Shown: piece by piece, positions 1 to 9,339 of the stretch
Position numbering within the stretch: position 1 is the stretch's first letter
How the letters are laid out: the number at the start of each line of letters is the position of its first letter
DNA from: Sphingomonas_D zeicaulis
Lineage (GTDB): Bacteria > Pseudomonadota > Alphaproteobacteria > Sphingomonadales > Sphingomonadaceae
DNA: 64,000 nucleotides
Direction of reading: 5' to 3'
NCBI RefSeq assembly: GCF_050433225.1
Contig: NZ_JBNPXQ010000001.1
Location: forward strand, 310,001 to 374,000
Program-made: the position numbers and the translations under genes
The notes under the pieces: generated by a model
Seen by the model: the letters and a program-made list of their open reading frames with translations, nothing else
Told to the model about the DNA's origin: nothing
Databases searched by the model: none

Positions 1-62
1 CGCGCGATCCCTTCCGCGCGCTGCTGCGCACGCGCGCCCTGCTGGACCAGATCCAGAATTAA
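1..62 (+). CDS. C-terminal fragment of a gene cut by the window edge
   Basis: An open frame enters from the left edge (first complete codon at base 3) and ends at a TAA at 60-62. It encodes a C-terminal tail ending LLDQIQN. It lies 34 bp upstream of the sugar isomerase on the same strand, so the two may be co-transcribed. The visible 19 residues are too few to assign a family; a sugar-metabolism oxidoreductase would fit the neighbour, but that is a guess from context only. Confidence 0.5.
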   Translation, partial: RDPFRALLRTRALLDQIQN

Positions 63-96
63 GCCGACCAGACTTGCACCGGACGGAGACTCCGCC

Positions 97-1020
97 ATGC
101 CCAATATCCGCTACGCCAACATGTGCCACTGGAAGTCGATCCCGTATCGGCAGATCCCCAACTTCCGCGAATTCTATTACGAGGACCGGACCAACACAGC
201 GTATTACTCGGATTGGAACCGGATTCTGAAATATCAGGCAGCGCTCGGCTTCGAGGGAATCGAAATAGCACCCTGGGATCTCGCCGACATCCTTCCCCTG
301 TTCGGCTCGCCGGAAGCCTTCACCGCCTTCGCGAAGGAACGAGGCGTCGAGGTCATCGGCATGTTCCACGGTGCTCACGCCTCGCATGCGGCCGACCATT
401 TCGAAGAAGCCGTCCGTTCGGGGCGCGAGGCGGTGGACACGATCGTCCGGTTCGGCGGCACCTACATGAACACCTGCCCGACGCAGAACTACTTCGGGAC
501 GGGGCCGCTGACGCGAGAGGAAGTCCAGCAATGCGCCAGGGTGATGAACGAGATCGGGCGCTACGCGACCGATCACGGCGTGAAGATCGGCCTGCACAAT
601 GAATTTTTCTGTGCGATCAACCTGACAAACCACCGAGAACTGATCGAATCGACCGATCCGGCGCTGGTTCACTACTGCATCGATACAGCGCAGATCTCTA
701 TCCTCGGTGAAGATCTGCTGAAATTCTATGAGGACTATCACGACCGCATCAGCACCCTCCACCTGAAGGATACCGCATCGGCAAACCAGCCCGACAGTGT
801 GCGCTACGCGCAGGATCCCGAGATCGCCGACGATGGTCACCGGTGGTTTTGGGAGCCCGGCGAAGGCGAGCTCGATTTCAAGGGCCTTTATCGCCTGCTC
901 AAGAAGCACGCCTTCAAGGGCTGGATGTCGATCGAATATGATGGCTCGCCGGACTTGCTCGCCTCAATGGCGCTCACCCGGTATTATCTCGATGCGGAGC
1001 TGCGCCCGATCTACGATTGA
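97..1020 (+). CDS. Sugar phosphate isomerase/epimerase (TIM barrel, AP endonuclease 2 superfamily)
   Basis: Encodes 307 aa with the xylose-isomerase-like TIM-barrel pattern: an early strand leading to GFEGIEIAPWDL, a middle segment GVKIGLHNEFF carrying a likely metal-ligand Glu, then CIDTAQIS, HLKDT and SIEYDGS, which match the metal-site positions of the superfamily. There is no signal peptide, so it should act in the cytoplasm. The ATG at 97 follows a GGACGGAG ribosome binding site. Family members isomerise or epimerise sugars or keto-sugars with a divalent metal; the substrate here cannot be read from sequence. Three further members lie at 25-31 kb, two of them exported. Confidence 0.85.
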   Translation: MPNIRYANMCHWKSIPYRQIPNFREFYYEDRTNTAYYSDWNRILKYQAALGFEGIEIAPWDLADILPLFGSPEAFTAFAKERGVEVIGMFHGAHASHAADHFEEAVRSGREAVDTIVRFGGTYMNTCPTQNYFGTGPLTREEVQQCARVMNEIGRYATDHGVKIGLHNEFFCAINLTNHRELIESTDPALVHYCIDTAQISILGEDLLKFYEDYHDRISTLHLKDTASANQPDSVRYAQDPEIADDGHRWFWEPGEGELDFKGLYRLLKKHAFKGWMSIEYDGSPDLLASMALTRYYLDAELRPIYD

Positions 1021-1368
1021 TCAAGCCCGGCACAACGCTCACCCGGCATCAGCGTGTTGTCCCGGGGTCGATTGCGCTGCCTATTTCATGATCCTGCAAG
1101 CCTATAGGCTTTGCCTATCGTCAATGACTGATGTTGTAATGCGCGGACGTTCGTGGAGTAGAAGCGTAAGTCGTAATCTGGTCCAGGAACAGCGGAGGGA
1201 GATTGGGGCAATTCACGACCGCTTTGTGCGGCGGGTCCACCGACCGACTGGCAGAAACCCGAATTCGGGGATCGGGTGTGCCGTCGGAGGGCGGGGCCAC
1301 ACGGCTTGCAACTGTGGCCGGATGGTGACGCAGCTGCTTTTCTAAGCCGGCATCACCTCCATCGGCAC
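1021..1368. other. Intergenic region without a supported gene
   Basis: A 348-bp stretch between the plus-strand isomerase and the 3' end of the FKBP gene. Open frames here are continuations of shadow frames and have no family-like content. The only notable element is a perfect 14-bp palindrome, AAGCCTATAGGCTT, at 1098-1111. Confidence 0.5.
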
Positions 1369-1968
1369 CTACGGCTGGGGGCTGGCCTCACCCTGGGCCG
1401 GAGGTTGTGCGGCTTGCGCCTTGCGCATCTCTTCGATTTCAGCCGCCGTCTTGAAGTCGATCAGCTCGACCTGGAAGACGAGATCGGAGTTGGCCGGGAT
1501 CGTTTCCGACGCCCGCTCGCCATAGGCCATCGCCGCCGGGATGCAGAGCCGCGCGATCGAGGTTCGGCTCAGCAACTGCAATCCTTCCGAGAAGCCCGGG
1601 ATCACCCCGCCGACCGGCATCGGCGTCTGCATGTTCTGGTCGAACACCGCGCCGGTCGCGGCGAGATATCCGACATAGTTGATGAGGACCATGTCGTCGG
1701 CCGCCGGCCGTGCGCCGGTTGCCGCGCGCAGCATCGTGTAGCCGAGCCCAGACGGCGTCTTGGCGGTGCATGTGCGCTGTGAGGCGGGCACGATCGGCAT
1801 CAGCGGCAGCGGGATGATCCCCGCATTCGGTTGAGCCGGCTTCGGCGACGTCGTCGCGGGCTCTGCCGCGCGCGCGGCCTGCACGCCGGCGAGCAGCGGC
1901 AGTGCCAGCAAGGGCAGGGAGATCCGGCAGATCAGGCGGGGCGTCAAGCGACGGAAGGCGTTCATCAT
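1369..1968 (-). CDS. FKBP-type peptidyl-prolyl cis-trans isomerase, exported
   Basis: Encodes about 199 aa. A basic N-terminus is followed by a hydrophobic stretch (LICRISLPLLALPLLAG) and an Ala-rich cleavage region (AARAAEP), so it is probably periplasmic. The C-terminal half has FKBP signatures: VLINYVGYLAATGAVFDQN, then GVIPGFSEGLQLL, then IPAAMAYGER and LVFQVELIDF. Family members catalyse prolyl isomerisation and act as envelope folding helpers. I start it at the double ATG (1968/1965), because residues further upstream precede a typical signal peptide without adding to it. It follows acnB on the same strand with a gap of about 150 bp. Confidence 0.88.
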   Translation of the reverse strand: MMNAFRRLTPRLICRISLPLLALPLLAGVQAARAAEPATTSPKPAQPNAGIIPLPLMPIVPASQRTCTAKTPSGLGYTMLRAATGARPAADDMVLINYVGYLAATGAVFDQNMQTPMPVGGVIPGFSEGLQLLSRTSIARLCIPAAMAYGERASETIPANSDLVFQVELIDFKTAAEIEEMRKAQAAQPPAQGEASPQP

Positions 1969-2119
1969 CGCGCCATAGGCAGGATCGATGCGATCGGGCA
2001 AGCGGAAGGCGATCGGCGAGCCTCAAAACGAAATCGCCGGCAGCAGCGCGGGCCAAATCACCCGCGCCACCCCCGGCGATCATTACGTCGCGCGCGAAAG
2101 GCGCGCTATCCGTCCGGCC

Positions 2120-4912
2120 TTAGAACTGAACTGACCGGGCTCCCAGCGCGCCCGCCTTCGGCGGCGCGAACTTGGTCAGGTCGATGCCTTCGACGGCACT
2201 CTTATATTCCTCGGCGCTCGGGGTGCGGCCGAGGATGGCGGAGAGCACCACGACCGGCGTGGAGGCCAGCAGCGATTCACCCTTCTTCTCGGCGGAGTCC
2301 TCGACGACGCGGCCCTGGAACAGGCGGGTGGAGGTGGCGAGCACGGTGTCGCCCTTCTCCGCCTTTTCCTGGTTGCCCATGCACAGGTTGCAGCCCGGCC
2401 GCTCCAGATAGAGGATATTCTCATATTCGGTGCGGGTGGCGGTCTTCGGCTTCACATCGTCGAACTCGAAGCCCGAATATTTCTGGAGGATATCCCAGTC
2501 GCCCTCGGCCTTCAGCTCGTCGATGATGTTGTAGGTCGGCGCGGCGACGACGAGCGGCGCCTTGAACTCGACCTTGCCCTCGGCCTTCTCGATGTTCTTC
2601 AGCATCTGCGCGACGATCTTCATGTCGCCCTTGTGCACCATGCACGAGCCGACGAAGCCCAGATCGACCTTCTTGGTGCCGCCATAATAGGAAACCGGGC
2701 GGATCGTGTCGTGGGTGTAACGCTTGGAGACGTCCGGGTTGTTCACGTCCGGATCGGCGATCATCGGCTCGTCGATCACGTCCAGGTCCACGACCACCTC
2801 GGCGAAATATTTCGCATTGGCGTCGGGCGCCAGAGCGGGCTTTTCGCCCGAGCGGATCTCGGCGATGCGCGCATCGGCCTTGGCGATCAGCCCCGCCAGC
2901 GTGCCGGCGGCATTCTCCATGCCCTTGTCGATCATGATACGGATGCGCGACTTGGCGATCTCCAGCGACTCGATCAACGTCTCGTCCTGCGAGATGCAGA
3001 TCGAGGCCTTGGCCTTCATCTCGGCGGTCCAGTCGGTGAAGGTGAAGGCCTGGTCGGCGAGCAAGGTGCCGATATGCACCTCGATCACACGGCCCTGGAA
3101 CACATTGTCGCCACCGCACTGCTGGAGCATCTGCGCCTGCGTCGCGTGGACGACATCGCGGAAGTCCATGTGCGGCTGCATCGTGCCCTTGAAGGTGACC
3201 TTCACCGACTGCGGGATCGGCATGGTCGCCTCGCCGGTGGCCAGCGCCAGCGCGACGGTGCCCGAATCCGCGCCGAAGGCGACGCCCTTGGACATGCGGG
3301 TGTGGCTGTCGCCGCCGATGATGATCGCCCAGTCGTCCACGGTGATGTCGTTCAGCACCTTGTGGATCACGTCCGTCATCGAATGATAGACGCCCTTGGG
3401 ATCACGCGCGGTGATCAGGCCGAAATTGTTCATGAAGGCCATCAGCTTGGGGATGTTGGCCTGCGCCTTCTTGTCCCACACCGAGGCGGTGTGGCAGCCC
3501 GACTGATAGGCGCCGTCGACCAGCGGCGAGATGACGGTGGCCGCCATCGCCTCAAGCTCCTGCGCGGTCATCAGGCCGGTCGTGTCCTGCGAGCCGACGA
3601 TGTTGACCTTCACGCGCACGTCCGAACCGGCGTGCAGCACCTTGCCCGGCGTCACGCCCACGGCGTTGCGGTTGAAGATCTTTTCCACCGCGGTCAGGCC
3701 CTGACCCTCGATCGCGATTTCCTTGTTCGGCGCATAGACCGGGGTCGGCTCCACGCCCAGCGTCTCGGCCGCGAAGGTCTGGAGCTTCTTGCCGAAGACG
3801 ATGGCGTAGGAACTGCCCGCCTTCATGAACTCCATCTTCTGGGGCGTGAAGGCGGCGGCGACGTCGACCAGTTCGTTGCCGGCTTCGTCGCGCAGCTTGC
3901 GGCCCTTCACGTCGATCGTCAGCACGGTACCCGTCGCGACCGAGAATTGCTCTTCCAGCACCGGGTTGCCGTCATTGTTGAGGATCGGCTTGCCGTCCTC
4001 GCCGAGCTTCTTGGTCCAGTTCTTCAGGTTGATGCCGATGCCGCCGGTCACGTCCACGGTGGTCGCGAAGATCGGCGAGATACCGTTGGTGCCGGCGACC
4101 ACGGGCGCATAATTGACGAAGGGAACGTAGGGGCTGGACTGCTTGCCCGTCCACAGCGCGACATTGTTCACGCCGGACATGCGCGAGGAGCCCACGCCCA
4201 TCGTGCCCTTCTCCGCGATCATCATCACCCGCTTGTCCGGGTGCTGCGCCTTCAGCGCCACGATCGCCTGCTGGCCCTCGGGCGAGATCATGCACTGGCC
4301 GTGCAGCTCGCGGTCCGAGCGCGAATGCGCCTGGTTGCCGGGCGAGAGCAGGTCGGTCGAGATATCGCCTTCGCCGGCGACGAAGGTGACGACCTTGATC
4401 TCGTCCTCGACGTCGGGAAGCTTGGTGAAGAACTCCGCCCTGGCGTAGCTTTCCAGCACCTCCTTCGCCACCGCATTGCCCGCCGCGAAGGCATCGCGCA
4501 GGCGGAACATGTCGGCGTCGTAGAGGAACACCTGGGTCTTCAGCACCTCGCCCGCCGCGACGGCGTGGGCGGCATCGTCACCCAGCGCGATGTCGAGCAG
4601 CACCTGGACGGAGGGGCCACCCTTCATGTGCGACAGCAGTTCCAGCGCGAACGCCGGCGTGATTTCCGGTACGCTTACTTCGCCCAGGATGATCCGCTTC
4701 AGGAACATCGCCTTTACGGCCGCGGCGCTCGTGGTGCCGGGCAGCGTGTTGTAGATGAAGAAATGAAGCGCGTCGGCGCGATGTTCGCTGCCGGCATCCT
4801 GGATCAGCGCGATGATCGCGTCGATGAGCCTGCCGTCATCGATCGGTTTGGGCGCGAGCCCCTGGACTTTCCTGCTTTCGATTTCGGCGAGATAATCCAG
4901 GTAGATGCTCAT
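2120..4912 (-). CDS. acnB: Aconitate hydratase B
   Basis: Encodes 930 aa, close to the AcnB family length (about 865 aa in E. coli). It catalyses citrate/isocitrate interconversion in the TCA cycle in the cytosol. The N-terminal AcnB HEAT-like domain starts MSIYLDYLAEIESR, followed by the swivel and catalytic domains. The [4Fe-4S] cluster cysteines are visible in VGSCMVHKG and GCNLCMGNQEKAEKGDT. IGGDSHTRMSKGVAFG is the active-site region. The open frame runs 84 codons further upstream, but the family start is the ATG at 4912 and the extension is low-complexity shadow. The gene is complete, with no frameshift. A GC hairpin at about 2090-2106 lies just downstream. Confidence 0.97.
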   Translation of the reverse strand: MSIYLDYLAEIESRKVQGLAPKPIDDGRLIDAIIALIQDAGSEHRADALHFFIYNTLPGTTSAAAVKAMFLKRIILGEVSVPEITPAFALELLSHMKGGPSVQVLLDIALGDDAAHAVAAGEVLKTQVFLYDADMFRLRDAFAAGNAVAKEVLESYARAEFFTKLPDVEDEIKVVTFVAGEGDISTDLLSPGNQAHSRSDRELHGQCMISPEGQQAIVALKAQHPDKRVMMIAEKGTMGVGSSRMSGVNNVALWTGKQSSPYVPFVNYAPVVAGTNGISPIFATTVDVTGGIGINLKNWTKKLGEDGKPILNNDGNPVLEEQFSVATGTVLTIDVKGRKLRDEAGNELVDVAAAFTPQKMEFMKAGSSYAIVFGKKLQTFAAETLGVEPTPVYAPNKEIAIEGQGLTAVEKIFNRNAVGVTPGKVLHAGSDVRVKVNIVGSQDTTGLMTAQELEAMAATVISPLVDGAYQSGCHTASVWDKKAQANIPKLMAFMNNFGLITARDPKGVYHSMTDVIHKVLNDITVDDWAIIIGGDSHTRMSKGVAFGADSGTVALALATGEATMPIPQSVKVTFKGTMQPHMDFRDVVHATQAQMLQQCGGDNVFQGRVIEVHIGTLLADQAFTFTDWTAEMKAKASICISQDETLIESLEIAKSRIRIMIDKGMENAAGTLAGLIAKADARIAEIRSGEKPALAPDANAKYFAEVVVDLDVIDEPMIADPDVNNPDVSKRYTHDTIRPVSYYGGTKKVDLGFVGSCMVHKGDMKIVAQMLKNIEKAEGKVEFKAPLVVAAPTYNIIDELKAEGDWDILQKYSGFEFDDVKPKTATRTEYENILYLERPGCNLCMGNQEKAEKGDTVLATSTRLFQGRVVEDSAEKKGESLLASTPVVVLSAILGRTPSAEEYKSAVEGIDLTKFAPPKAGALGARSVQF

Positions 4913-5173
4913 TATAAATCCACTGCCATGAAGTGCATGAAGCTGGGCGCAGCGCCACGGGCGGGCCGTGTTTGGCCCGGCCTGCGGCTGTCGGGGTCGC
5001 GCGTACGCGAACAGGGGCTGACTGGCAAGGCGGCGCAGGGGAGGGGAGGGCCGGGGTGCCCGACCTCGAGCGCAGAGGCGGCGGCTCGCCCCTCCCCTGA
5101 AGGCGAAGGGGAAATGCCATATAACAGCGCCCAGGGGGCGAGGCCGGGTGACGGATCGCGTCACCCAAATCCA
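4913..5173. other. acnB upstream region
   Basis: About 260 bp between acnB and the 3' end of the PhoD gene, presumably holding the acnB promoter on the minus strand. It contains a CCCCT/AGGGG short inverted repeat near 5090-5110. No gene is supported. Confidence 0.4.
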
Positions 5174-6880
5174 TCATGAAACCCGCCAGCCTCCCAGCAC
5201 GCCCTCACTGATCGCCGCCCGCGCACGCTTGGCGATATCCAGCCGACCCACGGTTTCGCGCGGGTTGAGCACGCGAACGAACTCGGCATCCACCCTGTCG
5301 CGGGTGAGGCTGACGGTGACGAAGCCGATCGCGTTGACATCGCACCACAGCACGTCGCGGCTGGCCTCGGCAAAGGCTTCGCCCACCGGCCCCGGCGGCA
5401 GCAGCAATTCGCCGATCGAAGGGCCGGTTACGGTGGAGGCGGAAAGCTCCAGCCCGATCCGCTTCTCGCCGCGGTGCGATTCATTGATGAATGCCATGTG
5501 GCTGTCGCCGGACAGCGTCAGCAGGTTTGCGCCGCTCGCCTCGAACAGGTCGTAGAGCTGCTCGCGCTCGGCGGGGTAGCCGTCCCACGCGTCGAGGTTG
5601 AGCATCGGCAGCTTGTGGCGGGTCATCGCGCGGAACGGCGCCAGCGCGGGCTTGCCACCGGGAAAGCGCGTCAGGTCCGGATAGACGTAGCTCGACAGGA
5701 TGGTCTGGCTGCCGAACAAGAACCAGGGCCGTCCGGCCGCGCCATGCGCTTTCAGTTCGTCGCGCAGCCAGTCGCGCTGCGCCGCGCCGATCATCTCGCG
5801 CCCGGGTGCGGCCAGCTTGCGGCGGAACCCCGCCACATCGGGTTCGAGGGCATAGCCGGCCGGTAGAGCCTTGCGGTCGAGCGTGGCCAGCGCTGCGGCG
5901 TCGGTCACCACCTTGGGGGCTGCGGGATCGCGCGCGTCGATCACGCGCATCTCCAGATCCTTGCCCAGCGAAAGCTGCTCGTCGCGCGCCTTCAGCCGCG
6001 TCTCCGGCATCGCCAATGTGGCGAGATCGCCGAAGGCGAAGCTGCGGTTGACGCCGAAAGGATCCGCGGGCGCCGGATCGCGGATCGGCATCCATTCGAG
6101 ATAGGCCTGAACGGCGGCGCGCTTGCGCACCTCCCAGTCGCCATTGGTCTTGGGATCATGATGCTGGGCGCCATGTACCCAATCATCATTGGCGATTTCA
6201 TGATCGTCCCACATGCACGCCCAGGCAGCGCGGGCATGCGCATCCTGCAGCGCCGGGTCGCGGCGCCATTGCGCGTAGCGCTGGCGATAATCGGCGAGGG
6301 AGACGGTGTCGTGCGCGGGTTCCACGGGGCGCAGCAGAGGCGCGCCGAGCGTGCCCTGCGGGCCATACTCGTAGATATAGTCGCCGATGAACAGCACGAG
6401 GTCGAGCCGTTCGCGCATCGCGATCGCGCGATAGGCGTGGAACTCGCCATACATGTACATCGCGCAGCAGGCGAGGACGAGGTCGAGCCGGTCGAGCCGC
6501 CCCGCCGGCAAGGTGCGCGTGCGGCCGATCGGGGATGTGGCGCCAAGCGCCTGGAAGCGATAGAAATAGTCGCGGCCCGGCTCCAGCCCTTCGGCGATCG
6601 GCTTCACCGTATGGTCGCGAGCCGCCGACGTTTCGAAGCTGCCGCTGGCGACGATCGCCCGGAAGCCGCGGTCCGCCGCGACCTGCCAGGTGCCGCGCAC
6701 TGCGTCGCCGCCGGGCGCGGTCACCCGCGTCCAAAGCAGCACGCTGTCCTGCGCCGGATCGCCGCTCGCCACGCCATGGGCGAAGGGCCCGCGCGCCTGC
6801 GCCGCCGCGGGGCCGGCGGCGAGCAGAAGCCCGCCCGCCGCCGAACCCGCCAGAAGCGCGCGCCGTGTCAGCGCGCCCAT
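5174..6880 (-). CDS. phoD: PhoD-family alkaline phosphatase/phosphodiesterase, Tat-exported
   Basis: Encodes 568 aa. The N-terminus has a twin-arginine signal (LTRRALLAGSAAGG) ending near AAAQA, so it is exported folded. A PhoD N-terminal Ig-like domain follows (HGVASGDPAQDSVLLWTRV). The metallophosphatase core has ACCAMYMYGEFHAYRA (the conserved Cys region), FIGDYIYEYG (metal-binding Asp and Tyr), MWDDHEIANDDW and TLSGDSHMAF. PhoD enzymes hydrolyse phosphomonoesters and diesters such as teichoic acid or nucleotides using Fe/Ca. Its ATG shares one base with the stop codon of the upstream TBDR (TGATG), so the pair is translationally coupled, and the receptor probably imports the substrate or product. 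Confidence 0.93.
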   Translation of the reverse strand: MGALTRRALLAGSAAGGLLLAAGPAAAQARGPFAHGVASGDPAQDSVLLWTRVTAPGGDAVRGTWQVAADRGFRAIVASGSFETSAARDHTVKPIAEGLEPGRDYFYRFQALGATSPIGRTRTLPAGRLDRLDLVLACCAMYMYGEFHAYRAIAMRERLDLVLFIGDYIYEYGPQGTLGAPLLRPVEPAHDTVSLADYRQRYAQWRRDPALQDAHARAAWACMWDDHEIANDDWVHGAQHHDPKTNGDWEVRKRAAVQAYLEWMPIRDPAPADPFGVNRSFAFGDLATLAMPETRLKARDEQLSLGKDLEMRVIDARDPAAPKVVTDAAALATLDRKALPAGYALEPDVAGFRRKLAAPGREMIGAAQRDWLRDELKAHGAAGRPWFLFGSQTILSSYVYPDLTRFPGGKPALAPFRAMTRHKLPMLNLDAWDGYPAEREQLYDLFEASGANLLTLSGDSHMAFINESHRGEKRIGLELSASTVTGPSIGELLLPPGPVGEAFAEASRDVLWCDVNAIGFVTVSLTRDRVDAEFVRVLNPRETVGRLDIAKRARAAISEGVLGGWRVS

Positions 6881-9063
6881 CAGAAGCGCGCGCCCACCGA
6901 GACGCCCCAGGTGCGCGGCGCGCCGCTGATCCGCGCCACGTTGGAGGCACCGGTGGAATAGACCGTATCGGTCAGGTTGCGGACGAAGCCGGCGATCGAC
7001 CAGCGCTTGTCGAGGCGCAGGTCGACGCGCGCGTTCACCAATGTGAAGTCGCCGGCCTCGCTGTTGTTGTCGAGATTGCCGTAATAGGTGCTGACGAAGC
7101 GGGCATTGACCTGCGGGATCAGCGACACGCGCTCGCTGAGCGGCAGTTCGTAGCGGATCATGCCGTTGATGGTCATGTTCGGCGCGAATGGCAGGTCGCT
7201 GCCAACGCGACGCAGCCGTTCCGCCTCGGTGCCGGTTTCGATCTCGAGGATCTCGGTGTCGAGCAGCGCGACGCCGAGGTCGAGATCCAGGTTGCGCACC
7301 GGCTTCGCGCGAACGCTGAGTTCGGCGCCATAGGAGCGCGCCTTGCCGACATTGGTGCGCACCGCGGTGGAGGCGCCGTCATAGACGACGGTCGAGCCGG
7401 CCTGGATGTTGGAGAAGTCGTAATAGAAGGCGGCGGCTTCGATCTGCACCGGCCCGCCGCGCGGCAGGAACTTCACGCCGGCCTCATAGGCCCAGACTTC
7501 CTCGGAATCGAAGGCATTGGCCTCGGGTGCGGACCAGATCGTGGTGCCGTCGAACCCGCCGGCGCGGAAGCCGCGACCGATCGAGGCATAGGCGCGGGCG
7601 CTGTCGCTCAGCTCATAGCTGATCGTGGCGCGGCCGGAGGGGCTGGTTTCCTTCATCCTGTTGTCGAAGATCGCCGGCAGGTCGAACACGCGGCCCGCCA
7701 CCGTCAGCCCATAGGGATCGAGGTCGAGCGTGCTGCCGTCGAACCGCCCCGTCTCGTGCGTCAGCCGGATGCCGGCCTCGACGCGCAGGCGCGGCGCCAC
7801 CAGCACGTCGACATTGGCGAAGCCGGCGAAGCTTTCGCGGTTCTGCTTGTAATCCGCCTCGAAGATGGTGCGGTACGTGTCTGAGCCGTCGAGGATGCTG
7901 TAGAGATCCACCGAGTCCCGGAAATAGGCGCCGCCGACCGTCCAGTTGAAATTGCCGGCATCGCGGTTCTGCAGGCGGACCTCGACCGAGCCCTGATGGA
8001 TCTTGTCCTTGTAATCGATGTCGAAGGTGCGGGTCGGCTGACCGTCGTCCCAGTCATAGTCGCTGTCGAGGAATTCATAGCCGGCAAGCGCGGTCAGCAT
8101 CGCCGAGTCGCCGATTTCCTGATTGAGCGTGACCGACGCGCCCCAGCTCTTGCGCTTCCGACGGGCATCTAGATTGCTGTAATAGCTGCGCGGCGGCAGC
8201 CCCAGATTGGCGCGCTCGGACTGGCCCTGGCCACCATCATCCTTGAAGGCATGGACGTTGAACAGCAGTTCGGTCGGGCCGTTCATGCCGATCGAAAGCA
8301 GCGCGCGGGCGCCGTAGAAATCCACGCCGGCGGCTTCGTCCGACCGGCCCGGATCGATGATCGGCGGGATCACGCCCGGCACCGGCGTCGTGCCGCCAAG
8401 GCCGTTGGCGCCCAGCCGGGTGAGGAAGCCGTCGGTGCGGTCGTACAGCCCCGACACGCGCAGCGCGATCGTTTGGCTGAACGGCACGTTCACCGCGCCT
8501 TCGGCGCGGAGCGTGTTGAAGCTGCCATAGTCGACGAAGGCAAGGCCCTCGACATGCGTGCTCGGCTTGTTGGAGATCACGTTGACCGCACCGGCGGTGG
8601 TGTTGCGGCCATAGAGCGTGCCCTGCGGCCCCTTGAGCACCTCGACGCGCTGCACATCGAACATCTGGCCGCCGATCAGCGCCGAGGATCCCTGGTAGAT
8701 GCCGTCGAAATGGACCGCGGCGGACGGATTGCCGTTGGGGCGGAAGTCATCGAAGCCGATGCCGCGGATTGTGAAATTCTGCACCGTGCTGCCGCCGACC
8801 AGCGGAGTGGTGACGATCACGCCCGGCGTATGCTGCGACAGGTCGACGAAGCTCTTCACCCCATCCTCGCGCAACTGGTCGCCGCCGATCGCCTGCACGG
8901 CGGCGTTGACCTCGAGCAAGGTCTGCTCGCGCTTCTGCGCGGTCACGACGATATCGCCGCCGCTCTCGTCTTCGGCGTGCTGGGCGAAGGCGGGCATGGC
9001 GGTGCCGGCAAGCAACAGTGCGGCGAGCGCCGGGATGGCGCTGCCGGAGCGGATGGACAACAT
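6880..9063 (-). CDS. TonB-dependent outer-membrane receptor (PhoD-coupled)
   Basis: Encodes 727 aa. A signal peptide (LAALLLAGTAMPAFAQ) is followed by a TonB-box-like GDIVVTAQKREQ, a plug domain (LKGPQGTLYGRNTTAGAVNV) and a long beta-barrel ending in an aromatic residue (VSVGARF), as expected for BamA-dependent insertion. I start at the ATG at 9063, preceded by AAGGGGG, rather than the ATG at 9093. It forms a two-gene operon with the PhoD phosphatase, sharing a single base at stop and start. The substrate is inferred to be an organophosphate or phosphodiester; the sequence alone shows only the receptor class. Confidence 0.92.
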   Translation of the reverse strand: MLSIRSGSAIPALAALLLAGTAMPAFAQHAEDESGGDIVVTAQKREQTLLEVNAAVQAIGGDQLREDGVKSFVDLSQHTPGVIVTTPLVGGSTVQNFTIRGIGFDDFRPNGNPSAAVHFDGIYQGSSALIGGQMFDVQRVEVLKGPQGTLYGRNTTAGAVNVISNKPSTHVEGLAFVDYGSFNTLRAEGAVNVPFSQTIALRVSGLYDRTDGFLTRLGANGLGGTTPVPGVIPPIIDPGRSDEAAGVDFYGARALLSIGMNGPTELLFNVHAFKDDGGQGQSERANLGLPPRSYYSNLDARRKRKSWGASVTLNQEIGDSAMLTALAGYEFLDSDYDWDDGQPTRTFDIDYKDKIHQGSVEVRLQNRDAGNFNWTVGGAYFRDSVDLYSILDGSDTYRTIFEADYKQNRESFAGFANVDVLVAPRLRVEAGIRLTHETGRFDGSTLDLDPYGLTVAGRVFDLPAIFDNRMKETSPSGRATISYELSDSARAYASIGRGFRAGGFDGTTIWSAPEANAFDSEEVWAYEAGVKFLPRGGPVQIEAAAFYYDFSNIQAGSTVVYDGASTAVRTNVGKARSYGAELSVRAKPVRNLDLDLGVALLDTEILEIETGTEAERLRRVGSDLPFAPNMTINGMIRYELPLSERVSLIPQVNARFVSTYYGNLDNNSEAGDFTLVNARVDLRLDKRWSIAGFVRNLTDTVYSTGASNVARISGAPRTWGVSVGARF

Positions 9064-9339
9064 TTGGACCCCCTTGAATCTGGACGCTGGCATCGGCCAG
9101 TCGATTGGCTTCGTCGCCCTCAGATCTCTCGTTTCATGCTGGCTGCGTAACGCCAGTTCTATGTTGAGAGCGGCTGTTAGGGGTGGAATGAGACAGGAAA
9201 ATTACACGCCATGAATTTTCCAGAGCGTGATGAAATTGGGTGGTCAAGGTATCTGGACATAACGGCCGTTCAACCCAAGATGTCCGTCATCCCGGCTCAA
9301 GGCCCGGATGACGTAGTGACTCGTGATATCCGGCGCATC
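9064..9339. other. Promoter region between divergent-side genes with one palindromic repeat
   Basis: Upstream region of the PhoD-linked receptor, reaching the 3' end of the double-TetR gene. It contains an imperfect palindrome at 9285-9313 (listed separately). No coding sequence is supported. Confidence 0.4.
9285..9313. repeat. Dispersed palindrome (CGTCATCC / GGATGACG)
   Basis: Arms CGTCATCC (9285-9292) and GGATGACG (9306-9313) flank a core containing GGCTCAAGG. The same arm and core sequences form the ends of the inverted-repeat element at 54413-54573, so this is a solo copy of a dispersed repeat. Confidence 0.7.

Noticed and set aside
1098..1111. Perfect palindrome AAGCCTATAGGCTT
   Set aside because: Isolated, with no regulator or gene start near it; may be chance.
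2633..5179. 848-codon plus-strand open frame antisense to acnB
   Set aside because: It mirrors aconitase codons in another frame, is rich in His/Asp/Arg repeats typical of GC-rich antisense frames, and has no recognisable domain or ribosome site.
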